Under the pieces are notes generated by a model. That model saw only the letters and a program-made list of their open reading frames with translations, was not told the DNA's origin and made no database searches. A DNA stretch of 64,000 nucleotides from positions 35,494 through 99,493 of the forward strand of contig CAJUJK010000015.1 of the NCBI GenBank assembly GCA_910586705.1. The letters are read 5' to 3'. Each line of letters begins with the position of its first letter. Position 1 is the first letter of the stretch. The DNA is from an uncultured Lachnospiraceae bacterium (GTDB taxonomy: Bacteria; Bacillota; Clostridia; Lachnospirales; Lachnospiraceae). Shown piece by piece: positions 16,384-24,873 of the stretch. Made by a program: the position numbers and the translations under genes.

Positions 16384-17781
16384 TTAGGAAACTATATTCT
16401 GGAGCCATATCCCTTTCTTGACCAGCACAAATCCGATCACACATTTAATCCAGTCGCCCATCTGCACAAAGGCATAGACCGCGGCAACGGGCAACGCTGT
16501 GTAGCGGCTCAGCGTAAAGGCGATCACCACGCTGACACACCAGATGAATACGCTGTCGAAAAGGAAAGTGATGATTGTTTTGCCGCCGGAACGCAGGGTA
16601 AAGTAAGAGGCGTGCATAAAGGCGTTCTGCGGCATAAAGACGGCGGTAAGCATAATGAAGTATGTCGCCAGCTGTTTCGATTCGCCGTTTGTGTTGTAGA
16701 GCAGCGGGAAAAACTGCGCCAGCAAAAGCATGACGGCAGCGATCACTACGCAGCTGAAAACGGAAAAGGCAATCATCTTATTATCCGTATCCCTTGCCTC
16801 TTTCATTTTACCCGCGCCGAGAAGCTGTCCCACAATGATTGCCACGGAATCGCCCAGCGCAATAAACACGATGTTAAATACATTGTTGATCGTATTGGAA
16901 ATATTGAGCGCGGCAATTACGTTCAAACCCCGGATGGAATAGCACTGTGTCAGCATCGCCGTGCCTGCCGCCCAAAGTGTTTCATTTAGAAGAAGTGGCA
17001 TTCCTTTTGTTATTATTTTTATCATCAGAGAACCGGGAACTTTCAATGTAGTGTAGAGTCCCTGCACAAAAGGATTCTCCTGTGCGTGGCGGTGCGTGTA
17101 TATGAGTACGATCGCACACTCAACAAAACGTGAAATGATGGTGGCAAGAGCCGCGCCGCGCACGCCCAGAGCCGGCATACCGAATTTGCCGTAAATTAAC
17201 AGGTAATTCAATATAAGGTTGACGAAAACGGCGATTACGCCTGCTTTCATGGGCAGAATCGTCTTGCCGCATTCCCGCAGGGTGCTGGAATAAACCTGAA
17301 CCAGCATAAAAGGAATCAGCCCGGGAAGCATAATCTGAAGATACTCTCTGCCATAGCGCAGGGTAGCTGCAGCGCTCTCCACCGTGCCGTCTCCCTGCAG
17401 ATAGAAGGAGATCAGCGGACTGCCGGCAGTCAGCAGCAGAATCACCGTAAATAAGGTAATCAAAGAAACCATCCATATTTTAAAGCGGACGGTCTGCCGG
17501 ACACCCTCCTGATTTTTCTGTCCGAAATACTGCGCGGTAAAAATACCTGCGCCGGATACACCGCCGAACAGGCAGAGGTTATAGACAAAAAGAAGCTGGT
17601 TTACAATGGCGACGCCGGACATTTGCTCCGTGCCGATCTGCCCGATCATAATATTGTCCAAAAGACTCACAAAATTTGTGATTCCGTTCTGGATCATAAT
17701 GGGGACGGCAATGGCGAGAACCATCTTGTAAAAGTTTTTGTCTCCAATGAATTTGTGTTGTGTTTTTTCTAAAAGTCTCAT
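16384..17781 (-). CDS. MATE-family multidrug/sodium antiporter
   Basis: 465 residues, about 12 membrane segments, the expected size for MATE (NorM/DinF-like) exporters. The N-terminal half shows the family pattern VPIMIQNGITNFVSLLDNIMIGQIG and FGGVSGAGIFTAQYFGQKN; the second half repeats it (GDSVAIIVGQLLGAGK). It would export cationic drugs or metabolites using a Na+ or H+ gradient; the substrate is unknown. The gene is divergent from the BlaI-like regulator across 231 nt, so the regulator could control it; that link is inference. Confidence 0.93.
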   Translation of the reverse strand: MRLLEKTQHKFIGDKNFYKMVLAIAVPIMIQNGITNFVSLLDNIMIGQIGTEQMSGVAIVNQLLFVYNLCLFGGVSGAGIFTAQYFGQKNQEGVRQTVRFKIWMVSLITLFTVILLLTAGSPLISFYLQGDGTVESAAATLRYGREYLQIMLPGLIPFMLVQVYSSTLRECGKTILPMKAGVIAVFVNLILNYLLIYGKFGMPALGVRGAALATIISRFVECAIVLIYTHRHAQENPFVQGLYTTLKVPGSLMIKIITKGMPLLLNETLWAAGTAMLTQCYSIRGLNVIAALNISNTINNVFNIVFIALGDSVAIIVGQLLGAGKMKEARDTDNKMIAFSVFSCVVIAAVMLLLAQFFPLLYNTNGESKQLATYFIMLTAVFMPQNAFMHASYFTLRSGGKTIITFLFDSVFIWCVSVVIAFTLSRYTALPVAAVYAFVQMGDWIKCVIGFVLVKKGIWLQNIVS

Positions 17782-17926
17782 TCCACCATTCTACAGTATC
17801 CGCATGGCTGATGCAACTTAATTTTATCGGTTTTGTATGTATATTGTGCCTGTGCTCAGGCATATTTTATATGTAGTACATTTTACCAAAAATTAACATT
17901 TTGTTGATTAATTAGAAAATTACGCC

Positions 17927-17955
17927 TTGTCATTAAATGAATGATGAAATATGAT
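17927..17955 (+). promoter_or_regulatory. Promoter of the BlaI/MecI-like regulator
   Basis: TTGTCA (17927-17932), 17-nt spacer, TATGAT (17950-17955), followed ~57 nt later by the start codon. The rest of the 231-nt divergent gap is AT-rich without other clear signals. Confidence 0.65.
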
Positions 17956-18012
17956 AAAGTAAGCGAAAATACAAAAACGATAAGGATTTGAGGACGGAAG
18001 GAGAAGATATAC

Positions 18013-18330
18013 ATGGAACTTCAAGGTTTGACAAACTGTGAAACGCTGGTAATGAAAACAGTGTGGGATGCGGAGAGAGAACTGGATCTGGCGGATATCA
18101 CACTGAGAGTAAACGAGGCGTATGATAAAGAGTGGAAGCCGCAGACAGTTTCCACCTTTTTGGCGAGGCTTGTCAAAAAGGGGTATTTAAAGAATTACAG
18201 ACAGGGGCGGGTATTTTATTATCAGATACTGGTTCCGCAAAAAGAATATCTCGGCAAGCTGGCGGAAGGGTTTTTGAAATTCTGGAAACAGGAAAATGTG
18301 GATATTTTTCTGGCGGCACTGGAAAAATAG
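18013..18330 (+). CDS. BlaI/MecI/CopY-family transcriptional repressor
   Basis: 105 residues, a little shorter than typical BlaI (~125 aa). It fits the penicillinase-repressor winged helix: CETLVMKTVWDAERELDLADI, then the recognition helix WKPQTVSTFLARLVKKGYL and the wing YRQGRVFYYQ. Family members dimerise on TACA/TGTA-type operators and are usually inactivated by a BlaR1-type membrane peptidase; none is adjacent here. AAGGAG lies 9 nt upstream of ATG. Possible targets are itself or the divergent MATE gene. Confidence 0.85.
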   Translation: MELQGLTNCETLVMKTVWDAERELDLADITLRVNEAYDKEWKPQTVSTFLARLVKKGYLKNYRQGRVFYYQILVPQKEYLGKLAEGFLKFWKQENVDIFLAALEK

Positions 18331-18447
18331 TCCCCCTTGCACGAACCGGGTAGGGACATCGCCTGCAATGGTGCGGAATACCTCTCCCATTTTCTACTCC
18401 GGTGTGCTACAATAGGTAGGGCAAAAGAAACGGAGATGACATTTTTT

Positions 18448-19320
18448 ATGAAAAAGCTGGGAAGAAACGACGCCTGCTGGTGCGGCAGCGGAAAAAAATA
18501 CAAGGCATGTCATATGGCGATGGATGAAAAAATCGAAAGTATCGAATTGCAGGGGCATATTGTTCCGCGGCATGATATCCTGAAGACTCCCGAACAGCTT
18601 CAGGGCATCCGGGAGAGCAGCAAGCTGAATATCGCCATTCTGGACGAGATTGGGCGGCAGATCCATATCGGCATGAGCACGGAGGAGATTGACAGGATTG
18701 TCCGGGATATGACGAAGGAGATGGGCGGCATTGCCGCGCCTTTGGGTTACGACGGATTTCCGAAGAGCGTCTGCACTTCCATCAACGAGGTGGTGTGTCA
18801 CGGCATTCCCGACGAGAACCGCCTGCTGAAGGATGGCGATATCGTAAATGTGGACGTATCTACTATTTATAACGGGTACTTTTCCGACTCTTCGCGCATG
18901 TTTATGCTGGGGAATGTGCCGGAAGAGACGAGGAAGCTCGTGCGGGTGGCAAGGGAATGTATCGACGTGGGGCTGGAGCAGGTGAAACCGTGGAACTTCC
19001 TCGGCGACATGGCGCAGGCGATCAACGATTACGCGAGACAGAACGGTTATTCTATCGTGAGGGAGATCGGCGGGCATGGTATCGGTCTGGAATTTCACGA
19101 GGAACCTTTTGTCAGTTATGTGACCCGCAAAGGCACGGAAATGCTTATGGTGCCGGGTATGGTATTTACCATTGAGCCGATGGTCAATATGGGAAAGGCT
19201 GACATTTATATTGACGATGAGGATGGCTGGACGGTCTATACTGACGATGGCAAGCCCTCCGCCCAGTGGGAGGTCACGCTGGCGGTGACAGAGGACGGTT
19301 ATGAGATTTTGACATACTGA
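18448..19320 (+). CDS. map: Type I methionine aminopeptidase with N-terminal SEC-C zinc motif
   Basis: About 290 residues. The N-terminus carries a SEC-C metal-binding motif (CWCGSGKKYKACH, Cys10-x-Cys12 then Cys21-His22), a domain that often targets proteins to ribosomes or SecA. The rest is a type I MetAP with its dinuclear metal ligands in NVDVSTIYNGYFSDSS, GHGIGLEFHEEP, FTIEPM and SAQWEVTLAVT. It removes initiator methionine. ATG 18448 gives the native MKKLGRNDACWC start with GGAG 12 nt upstream; ATG 18436 directly abuts that site, and the longer frame from 18337 lacks homologous sequence. Confidence 0.92.
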   Translation: MKKLGRNDACWCGSGKKYKACHMAMDEKIESIELQGHIVPRHDILKTPEQLQGIRESSKLNIAILDEIGRQIHIGMSTEEIDRIVRDMTKEMGGIAAPLGYDGFPKSVCTSINEVVCHGIPDENRLLKDGDIVNVDVSTIYNGYFSDSSRMFMLGNVPEETRKLVRVARECIDVGLEQVKPWNFLGDMAQAINDYARQNGYSIVREIGGHGIGLEFHEEPFVSYVTRKGTEMLMVPGMVFTIEPMVNMGKADIYIDDEDGWTVYTDDGKPSAQWEVTLAVTEDGYEILTY

Positions 19321-19403
19321 GACATAAGCGGCAGCAGCGCGGAAATTTGCGGAAAAATTTTTAGAATTTCGCGGTGAACGTTATTTCGTTTGGAAAGGTA
19401 AAA

Positions 19404-19446
19404 CCCCGAATGTATCAATATTACAGGTGCATCCGGGGCTTTTTGC
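19404..19446 (+). terminator. Terminator after map
   Basis: CCCCG-A-ATG pairs with CAT-C-CGGGG around a 17-nt loop and is followed by CTTTTTG. Confidence 0.7.
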
Positions 19447-19683
19447 ATTCAAAAACTTGTGCAACATTCCGATATTGTAAATGGGAATGGCATCTGGTAT
19501 GGTAATCATACAATCTTTGAGAAGATTAAAGTATACTTTATTCCGTACATTTTGTATGTTCTGGATTTCTATGTACGGGTCTGCGGCGGGTCGCCGGATA
19601 ATCCAGCAGGAAAAGACGAAAAAGATTGGAAACAAGGGCACATTGAAAAACCAGAAGTTAAAGAAGGAGGCTATAGGAAAACT

Positions 19684-20676
19684 ATGCGCGAATTTATGAC
19701 AAAAGTGTCAGATTATTTTAATGAATGGCGGGAGGATCCCGAACGGGAAGACGGACAGGTTACACGGGTGTTTATCATTGCGGCAGCGATCGCGGTGGCT
19801 GTGGTAATCGCGCTGCTCCTCTGGTGGGGGTACGGCGTGCAGGAAAAAAAGAGGGAGGAAGCCGCTGCGAAAGCAAGAAAACTGCAGGAAGCACAGAGTA
19901 TGCAGGACACACAGGACGCGATTGCCCTGCGGGAGGCGCAGGGACTTGTAACAGCTACTTACGAAGAAAAAATGCAGGAATATATGTCCCGGGATTCCGG
20001 GGAACAACTGCGGCAGGAATATCTCACGAATACCGAATCCCTGTCAGAGAAAGTGAAGGAACTGCAGGAAGCGCTGGAACAGGTACAGAGGGAAGTGGCG
20101 GAGATTCTCAGGGAATACCGGGAAGGAAGCACAGCGTCCTCCGAAAAAGTGACAGAAAAACTTACGGTACTGGAGAGGGAAACCCGGACTGTCGCGGAGA
20201 GCGTCAAAACGCTGGAAACCAGACTGACAAACCTATCGGACGTGGTGCAGACAATCGACCGGGAAAAGATACCCGCCATTCAGGGGCAGATTGGTGATCT
20301 CCGGGCGGAGCTGGGACAGGTGCGCTCTGACGTGTCGGGTATCTGCGATAAGATCAAAGAACTTCGGAAGGAGGATGAAAGACTCTGGAATAAACTTTCC
20401 AAAGTGGAAGAGAGCCTCAAGACGACCATCAACGAAAATTTAGATGATCTGGATGAACGTCTGGACGAACTCGGAAAAGATATGGATGATCTGGAAAAGG
20501 AATTTAGAAAAGCGTTGGAGGAAGTGGAGAAAAAGAATGAGGAAAGGGCGCGGGAACTGGATGAAAAGCTGGGCAAACAGATAGATGCCCTTTCGTCGGA
20601 ATCACTCTCCTACCGCTACGAGGAGCGGACAAACACGCTCTATCTGATGCCGGGTCAGAGCAAATCCGGCAGGTAA
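19684..20676 (+). CDS. Membrane-anchored long coiled-coil protein (cassette gene 1)
   Basis: 330 residues. A short acidic N-terminus, one transmembrane helix (about 28-51), then ~240 residues of charged, Glu/Lys/Leu heptads (LSEKVKELQEALEQVQREVA, LDDLDERLDELGKDMDDLEK and similar) predicted as a long coiled coil. It ends in a short non-helical tail (SSESLSYRYEERTNTLYLMP, about 302-322) that resembles segments near the N-termini of the next two proteins. No family name recognised. ATG 19684 is preferred: AGGA is ~7 nt and GAAGGAGG 13 nt upstream; the longer frame from 19459 has no ribosome site. First of three closely packed genes. Confidence 0.8.
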   Translation: MREFMTKVSDYFNEWREDPEREDGQVTRVFIIAAAIAVAVVIALLLWWGYGVQEKKREEAAAKARKLQEAQSMQDTQDAIALREAQGLVTATYEEKMQEYMSRDSGEQLRQEYLTNTESLSEKVKELQEALEQVQREVAEILREYREGSTASSEKVTEKLTVLERETRTVAESVKTLETRLTNLSDVVQTIDREKIPAIQGQIGDLRAELGQVRSDVSGICDKIKELRKEDERLWNKLSKVEESLKTTINENLDDLDERLDELGKDMDDLEKEFRKALEEVEKKNEERARELDEKLGKQIDALSSESLSYRYEERTNTLYLMPGQSKSGR

Positions 20677-20688
20677 AGGAGGGGTGGC

Positions 20689-21834
20689 ATGAATCATAAT
20701 AGAGGCAGTAGAGAAAATAAGAGTGCAAGGAAAAGAAAAGGGATATTCGCGGCGCTGCTGGCGCTGATCCTCGGATTGGGCGTGGCAGCACCGGCGGTAC
20801 GGGCGGAGGAAAAGCAGGCGGCAGAACCGAAACAGGCATCTGCACAGCCGCCGGAACAGCTGATATCATGGGAGGGACTGTCCTCGCGGGGCAGTCTGGT
20901 ATACCGGCAGGAGGAAGAAGGCGCGCAGATATACGCCGCGGATTTTCTTCTTCTGCGGGACCGGCTGGGTATCATTCCCGATACGGTATTTGAACCCGCC
21001 TGTTACGCACATAACCACCAGTGGGAGTACCTTGATACAAACGGGGAGACGCATACCAGACACTGTAGTATCTGTGGACATGCGTTTGATCTGGTGAGTA
21101 TCCATAAGGCGGAGAGGCGGGAAACCTGCTCCCTTTTCCATGAGGGGACGACGTATCCCGGCATACGCTATACCTGTGTCTGTGGATATCAATGGGAGTG
21201 CGAGAAGGCGCATACGCTGTTTTTTGAGTCGGTGGACGAAGCCGGGCACAGAAGCGGATGCCGTCTCAACGGCACGGGATTCTGCCCGGGATACGAACCA
21301 GTCACGGAGGAACATTACGCATACTGTTACAATTCTTGCGGGGACGGCAGGCACCATGAAAAAATCTGTCTGGACTGCGGGTATCAGAGTGAGGAAGCGT
21401 GTAGCTTTACGCTTTTGGACTCGGATGGTGAAGAAAACGACAGCGGGGAAAGCGGCGAGGATGACAGCGGCGGCAACGACGGCGTCAGACGATGCTGGTG
21501 CGGCAATGTGGAGACGGGAGAGGGAAATGCAGGCATAGGAACCGGGGAAGATCATCCGGCTGGGGAAACCGCGTCAGACCCTTCCGGCACGGAATCCGGC
21601 GATGAAAGTGAGGGCACACAGACCGGGGAGAACCCCTCTGGCACGGAGCCGGGGGAAGAAACAGCAGATGAAGAGCCGGGGATGGCATCTGAAATGCCGG
21701 ACGAGGAGCCGGGGATGGCATCTGAAATGCCGGACGAGGAGCCGGGGATGGAGCCTGAAACGCCGGACGCAGAGCCGGAGGATGAAACAGAGGAAAATAC
21801 AGATTCAGAACAGGGAGGCGGGTATGAAGAATAA
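20689..21834 (+). CDS. Secreted protein with Cys-pair (zinc-ribbon-like) repeats and acidic repeat tail (cassette gene 2)
   Basis: 381 residues. A basic N-region and hydrophobic core (18-35) end in a plausible signal-peptidase site after AVRA (39). Residues 65-93 hold the cassette-shared segment ending in AADFLLLRDRL. The middle has His/Cys repeats: HTRHCSICGH, YTCVCGYQW, HEKICLDCGY and RRCWCGN, like the THTxxCxxCG metal-binding repeats of clostridial cell-surface proteins. The last ~120 residues are Asp/Glu/Pro/Gly-rich, with an 11-residue repeat (DEEPGMASEMP) 2.7 times. No LPxTG motif. Function unknown; extracellular location inferred. It begins 12 nt after gene 1 and overlaps gene 3 by 11 nt. 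Confidence 0.82.
   Translation: MNHNRGSRENKSARKRKGIFAALLALILGLGVAAPAVRAEEKQAAEPKQASAQPPEQLISWEGLSSRGSLVYRQEEEGAQIYAADFLLLRDRLGIIPDTVFEPACYAHNHQWEYLDTNGETHTRHCSICGHAFDLVSIHKAERRETCSLFHEGTTYPGIRYTCVCGYQWECEKAHTLFFESVDEAGHRSGCRLNGTGFCPGYEPVTEEHYAYCYNSCGDGRHHEKICLDCGYQSEEACSFTLLDSDGEENDSGESGEDDSGGNDGVRRCWCGNVETGEGNAGIGTGEDHPAGETASDPSGTESGDESEGTQTGENPSGTEPGEETADEEPGMASEMPDEEPGMASEMPDEEPGMEPETPDAEPEDETEENTDSEQGGGYEE
21667..21765 (+). repeat. 33-bp in-frame tandem repeat (about 3 units)
   Basis: Encodes DEEPGMASEMP, DEEPGMASEMP and a diverged DEEPGMEPETP in the tail of cassette gene 2. Units 1 and 2 are nearly identical in DNA, so the copy number is likely variable among strains. Confidence 0.85.
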
Positions 21835-22732
21835 AATTTTGGCAATGATAGCGATGTTGACCATGGTGGTCAGTACATGTATGGTGGCAACGGCGGCGGA
21901 GACTCCTTCCGCCACGAAAGCGGAACTGCGCTCAGAGGGAGTGATCCGCTATTCTGGCAAGGAGGGGAACGTGATTATCGATTCGGCGGATTTTTATACG
22001 CTGGCAGACCGGCTCGATCTCTTTAAAGTGCGGGCAGTCAGACAGCTTGGAGTGATGCATACTTACCTGTCCCGGACTGCCGGGGATGTGGCAATGACAA
22101 GCGCGGACGGCGTATATGCGGTGCACAGGAAACCGCAGCCGGGGGAAGAGGCGGATCCGCTCTCGCTGGATTTTGCCACCATTCTGGAGGGAATTGCGGT
22201 AAGCCAGAGCATTCCGACAGACCCTGCGGCTTACGGGTTCCCTGTTGGAACAAAGCTCTTTAAGAAGGCGGATGGGACACTCGGCACCAGTGATTCGGAC
22301 GGTGCGGAGCCAGTCGTCATTCAGCCTGCAACAGCAGACAATCTGTCCGCGGGAACGGCGGCGTGGGTCAACGGGGAACTGAAACTCGGTACAGGATCGG
22401 ATATGGCGAAAATGCTGGAGGAGATATCCAACGCGCAAGGAACAGGAAACGGTCTCGCGCAATATCCGATCGCCGACACTTACATACTTCCGGAAGATGT
22501 GCAGGTTGCTTTTGCCTATGTGGTTACAACGGCACACGGCAGCAATGGGGTGGACGGCAATCAGGCGGGGGCAGATCCTGTTCTGACTGTGAGCAGCTGC
22601 AAAAACCAGACCAAGCTTTTGGGGAAGGGGTATGCCAGAAACGGGTTTAATGTGCGGATCGGTCTCTACTATCTGACAGGGCTGCCTGCCGGCACACAGA
22701 TCAAAGGCAGCAGCGGTGTTCTTTTCTACTAG
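21824..22732 (+). CDS. Secreted protein of unknown function (cassette gene 3)
   Basis: 302 residues. Clear signal peptide (MKNKILAMIAMLTMVVSTCM, cleavage probably after ATAA near 25). Residues 36-64 carry the cassette-shared segment with IIDSADFYTLADRL. Further on is GTAAWVNGELKLGTGSDMAK, a pattern I associate with unnamed secreted Lachnospiraceae proteins; this is memory of a type of sequence, not a checked hit. The C-terminal part is Gly- and aromatic-rich and looks beta-structured. ATG 21824 is set by GGGAGG 5 nt upstream and gives a proper signal peptide, unlike the longer frame from 21602. Confidence 0.82.
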   Translation: MKNKILAMIAMLTMVVSTCMVATAAETPSATKAELRSEGVIRYSGKEGNVIIDSADFYTLADRLDLFKVRAVRQLGVMHTYLSRTAGDVAMTSADGVYAVHRKPQPGEEADPLSLDFATILEGIAVSQSIPTDPAAYGFPVGTKLFKKADGTLGTSDSDGAEPVVIQPATADNLSAGTAAWVNGELKLGTGSDMAKMLEEISNAQGTGNGLAQYPIADTYILPEDVQVAFAYVVTTAHGSNGVDGNQAGADPVLTVSSCKNQTKLLGKGYARNGFNVRIGLYYLTGLPAGTQIKGSSGVLFY

Positions 22733-22769
22733 ACGTCACAACTGTTTCCGTGGAACGCCCTTGCGGGAA

Positions 22770-22798
22770 TTGACAATCACGCCCCTTTACGATAGACT
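22770..22798 (+). promoter_or_regulatory. Promoter of metG
   Basis: TTGACA (22770-22775), 17-nt spacer, TAGACT (22793-22798). It lies only 37 nt from the metG start, so there is no room for a T-box leader. Confidence 0.7.
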
Positions 22799-22834
22799 TT
22801 ATCAATAAGAAGGAATGAGGAAAGGAAGCGTGTC

Positions 22835-24859
22835 ATGAACAAGGGAAAATATTATATTACGACGGCGATTGCCTATACCTCCGGCACTCCCCATATCGGC
22901 AACAGCTATGAGATTGTGCTGGCGGACAGCATCGCCCGATTTAAAAGAAAAGACGGCTACGACGTATTTTTCCAGACGGGTACGGATGAGCACGGACAAA
23001 AGATCGAGTTAAAGGCACAGGAGACCGACGTTACGCCGAAAGCCTATGTAGATAAGGTGGCGGCTGAAATCCGGCGTATCTGTGATTCGTTAGATACCTC
23101 TTATGATAAATTTATCCGCACCACCGATGATTTTCACGAGAAACAGGTACAGAAAATTTTTAGGAAGCTATACGAGCAGGGGGATATTTACAAGGGCGCC
23201 TATGAAGGGCTTTACTGTACCCCCTGCGAGTCCTTCTGGACGGAGTCCCAGCTTGTGGACGGGAAATGCCCCGACTGCGGCCGTGAGGTGAAACCGGCAA
23301 AGGAGGAGGCATACTTCTTTAAAATGAGCAAGTATGCGGACAAGCTGATTGCGCATATCAACGAGCACCCCGAGTTTATCCAGCCCGTGTCCCGCAAGAA
23401 CGAGATGATGAATAATTTCCTTCTGCCGGGATTACAGGATCTGTGTGTGTCCAGAACCTCCTTTAAGTGGGGGGTTACCGTGGACTTTGACGACAGGCAC
23501 GTGGTTTATGTGTGGCTTGACGCGCTGACCAACTATATCACGGGCATCGGTTACGACGCGGAAGGGGCGAGCACCGACCAGTATCAGAAACTGTGGCCTG
23601 CCGATCTGCATCTGATCGGTAAGGATATCATCCGTTTCCATACCATATACTGGCCCATCTTTCTGATGGCGCTGGGGGAGCCGCTGCCGAAGCAGGTATT
23701 CGGGCATCCGTGGCTTTTGCAGGGCGACGGTAAGATGAGCAAATCCAAGGGAAATGTGATCTACGCGGACGATCTGATTCACTTTTTCGGCGTGGACGCG
23801 GTGCGCTACTTTGTGCTGCACGAGATGCCTTTCGAGAACGACGGCGTGATCACATGGGATCTGATGGTGGAGCGCATGAATTCCGATCTGGCAAATACGC
23901 TGGGAAATCTGGTGAACCGCACCGTTTCCATGAGCAATAAATATTTCGGAGGCGTGGTTGAGAATAAAAAGGTGGGCGTGGACGCAGGCGCCGAGGATGT
24001 AGACGCCGACCTGTATGGCGTTCTGACCGACACTTATAGCCGCGTTGTTAAGAAGATGGACGAGCTGCGGGTGGCGGATGCGATCACGGAGATCTTTACC
24101 CTCTTTAAGCGCAGCAACAAATATATTGACGAGACGATGCCTTGGGCGCTCGCGAAAGACGAGACGAAAAAGGACAGACTGGCGACGGTGCTTTACAATC
24201 TTTCCAATGCGATTATAGTGGGCGCCTCTCTTCTGGAGCCTTATATGCCGGAGACCGCGAAGCGGATTTCCGGGCAGATGAACGCACCCTTAATAGACTT
24301 TGAAGTGCTGGAGAAATGTGCTGCTGACCATGACACGGCAACGGCATCCACTCTCTACCCTTCGGGGACACAGGTGACACAGACGCCGGAAATCCTTTTT
24401 GCGAGACAGGATCTTGCGGAGGTAATGGAGAAGGTGGAAGCCATGTTTGCCGAGAGAAAGAAAGCGGCGGGTGAGGAAGCGGCTACGGAGACGGATGACG
24501 TGCCCGCGGACGTGATAGATATCGAAGCGAAGGAAATGATTTCCTATGATCTGTTTGACCAGTGCCAGTTTCAGGTGGGCGAGATTCTGGAGTGCAAGGA
24601 AGTGCCGAAGTCCAAAAAACTGCTCTGTTCCAAAGTGCGGGTAGGTTCTCAGGTGCGCCAGATTTTATCCGGCATCAAACAGCATTACAGCGCGGAAGAG
24701 ATGGTAGGCAAGAAAGTTATGGTGCTTGTAAACTTACAGCCCAGAGAAATTGCCGGTATGATGTCTGAGGGTATGCTGCTCTGTGCGGAGGATGCGGACG
24801 GAAAACTTTCACTGATGACACCCGAGCGGTTCATGCCTGCCGGTGCGGAGATCTGCTGA
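22835..24859 (+). CDS. metG: Methionyl-tRNA synthetase
   Basis: 674 residues, class I synthetase. ATP-site motifs are PHIGNSYE (HIGH) and KMSKSKGNVI (KMSKS). A zinc knuckle follows the early Rossmann region (CTPCESFW then CPDCGRE). After the anticodon-binding helical domain comes a C-terminal EMAP-II-type tRNA-binding domain from about 575 (VGEILECKEVPKSKKLLCSKV), which dimerises the enzyme. It charges tRNA-Met and initiator tRNA. AGGAAAGGAAG lies just upstream of the ATG. Confidence 0.97.
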   Translation: MNKGKYYITTAIAYTSGTPHIGNSYEIVLADSIARFKRKDGYDVFFQTGTDEHGQKIELKAQETDVTPKAYVDKVAAEIRRICDSLDTSYDKFIRTTDDFHEKQVQKIFRKLYEQGDIYKGAYEGLYCTPCESFWTESQLVDGKCPDCGREVKPAKEEAYFFKMSKYADKLIAHINEHPEFIQPVSRKNEMMNNFLLPGLQDLCVSRTSFKWGVTVDFDDRHVVYVWLDALTNYITGIGYDAEGASTDQYQKLWPADLHLIGKDIIRFHTIYWPIFLMALGEPLPKQVFGHPWLLQGDGKMSKSKGNVIYADDLIHFFGVDAVRYFVLHEMPFENDGVITWDLMVERMNSDLANTLGNLVNRTVSMSNKYFGGVVENKKVGVDAGAEDVDADLYGVLTDTYSRVVKKMDELRVADAITEIFTLFKRSNKYIDETMPWALAKDETKKDRLATVLYNLSNAIIVGASLLEPYMPETAKRISGQMNAPLIDFEVLEKCAADHDTATASTLYPSGTQVTQTPEILFARQDLAEVMEKVEAMFAERKKAAGEEAATETDDVPADVIDIEAKEMISYDLFDQCQFQVGEILECKEVPKSKKLLCSKVRVGSQVRQILSGIKQHYSAEEMVGKKVMVLVNLQPREIAGMMSEGMLLCAEDADGKLSLMTPERFMPAGAEIC

Positions 24860-24873
24860 TCATAAGGAGAAAC

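Noticed and set aside
20689..21834. Sortase-anchored surface protein
   Set aside because: The tail is rich in Glu/Pro/Gly, but there is no LPxTG motif followed by a hydrophobic segment and basic end.
22733..22834. T-box riboswitch in front of metG
   Set aside because: The promoter lies 37 nt before the start, leaving no room, and no T-box consensus is visible.
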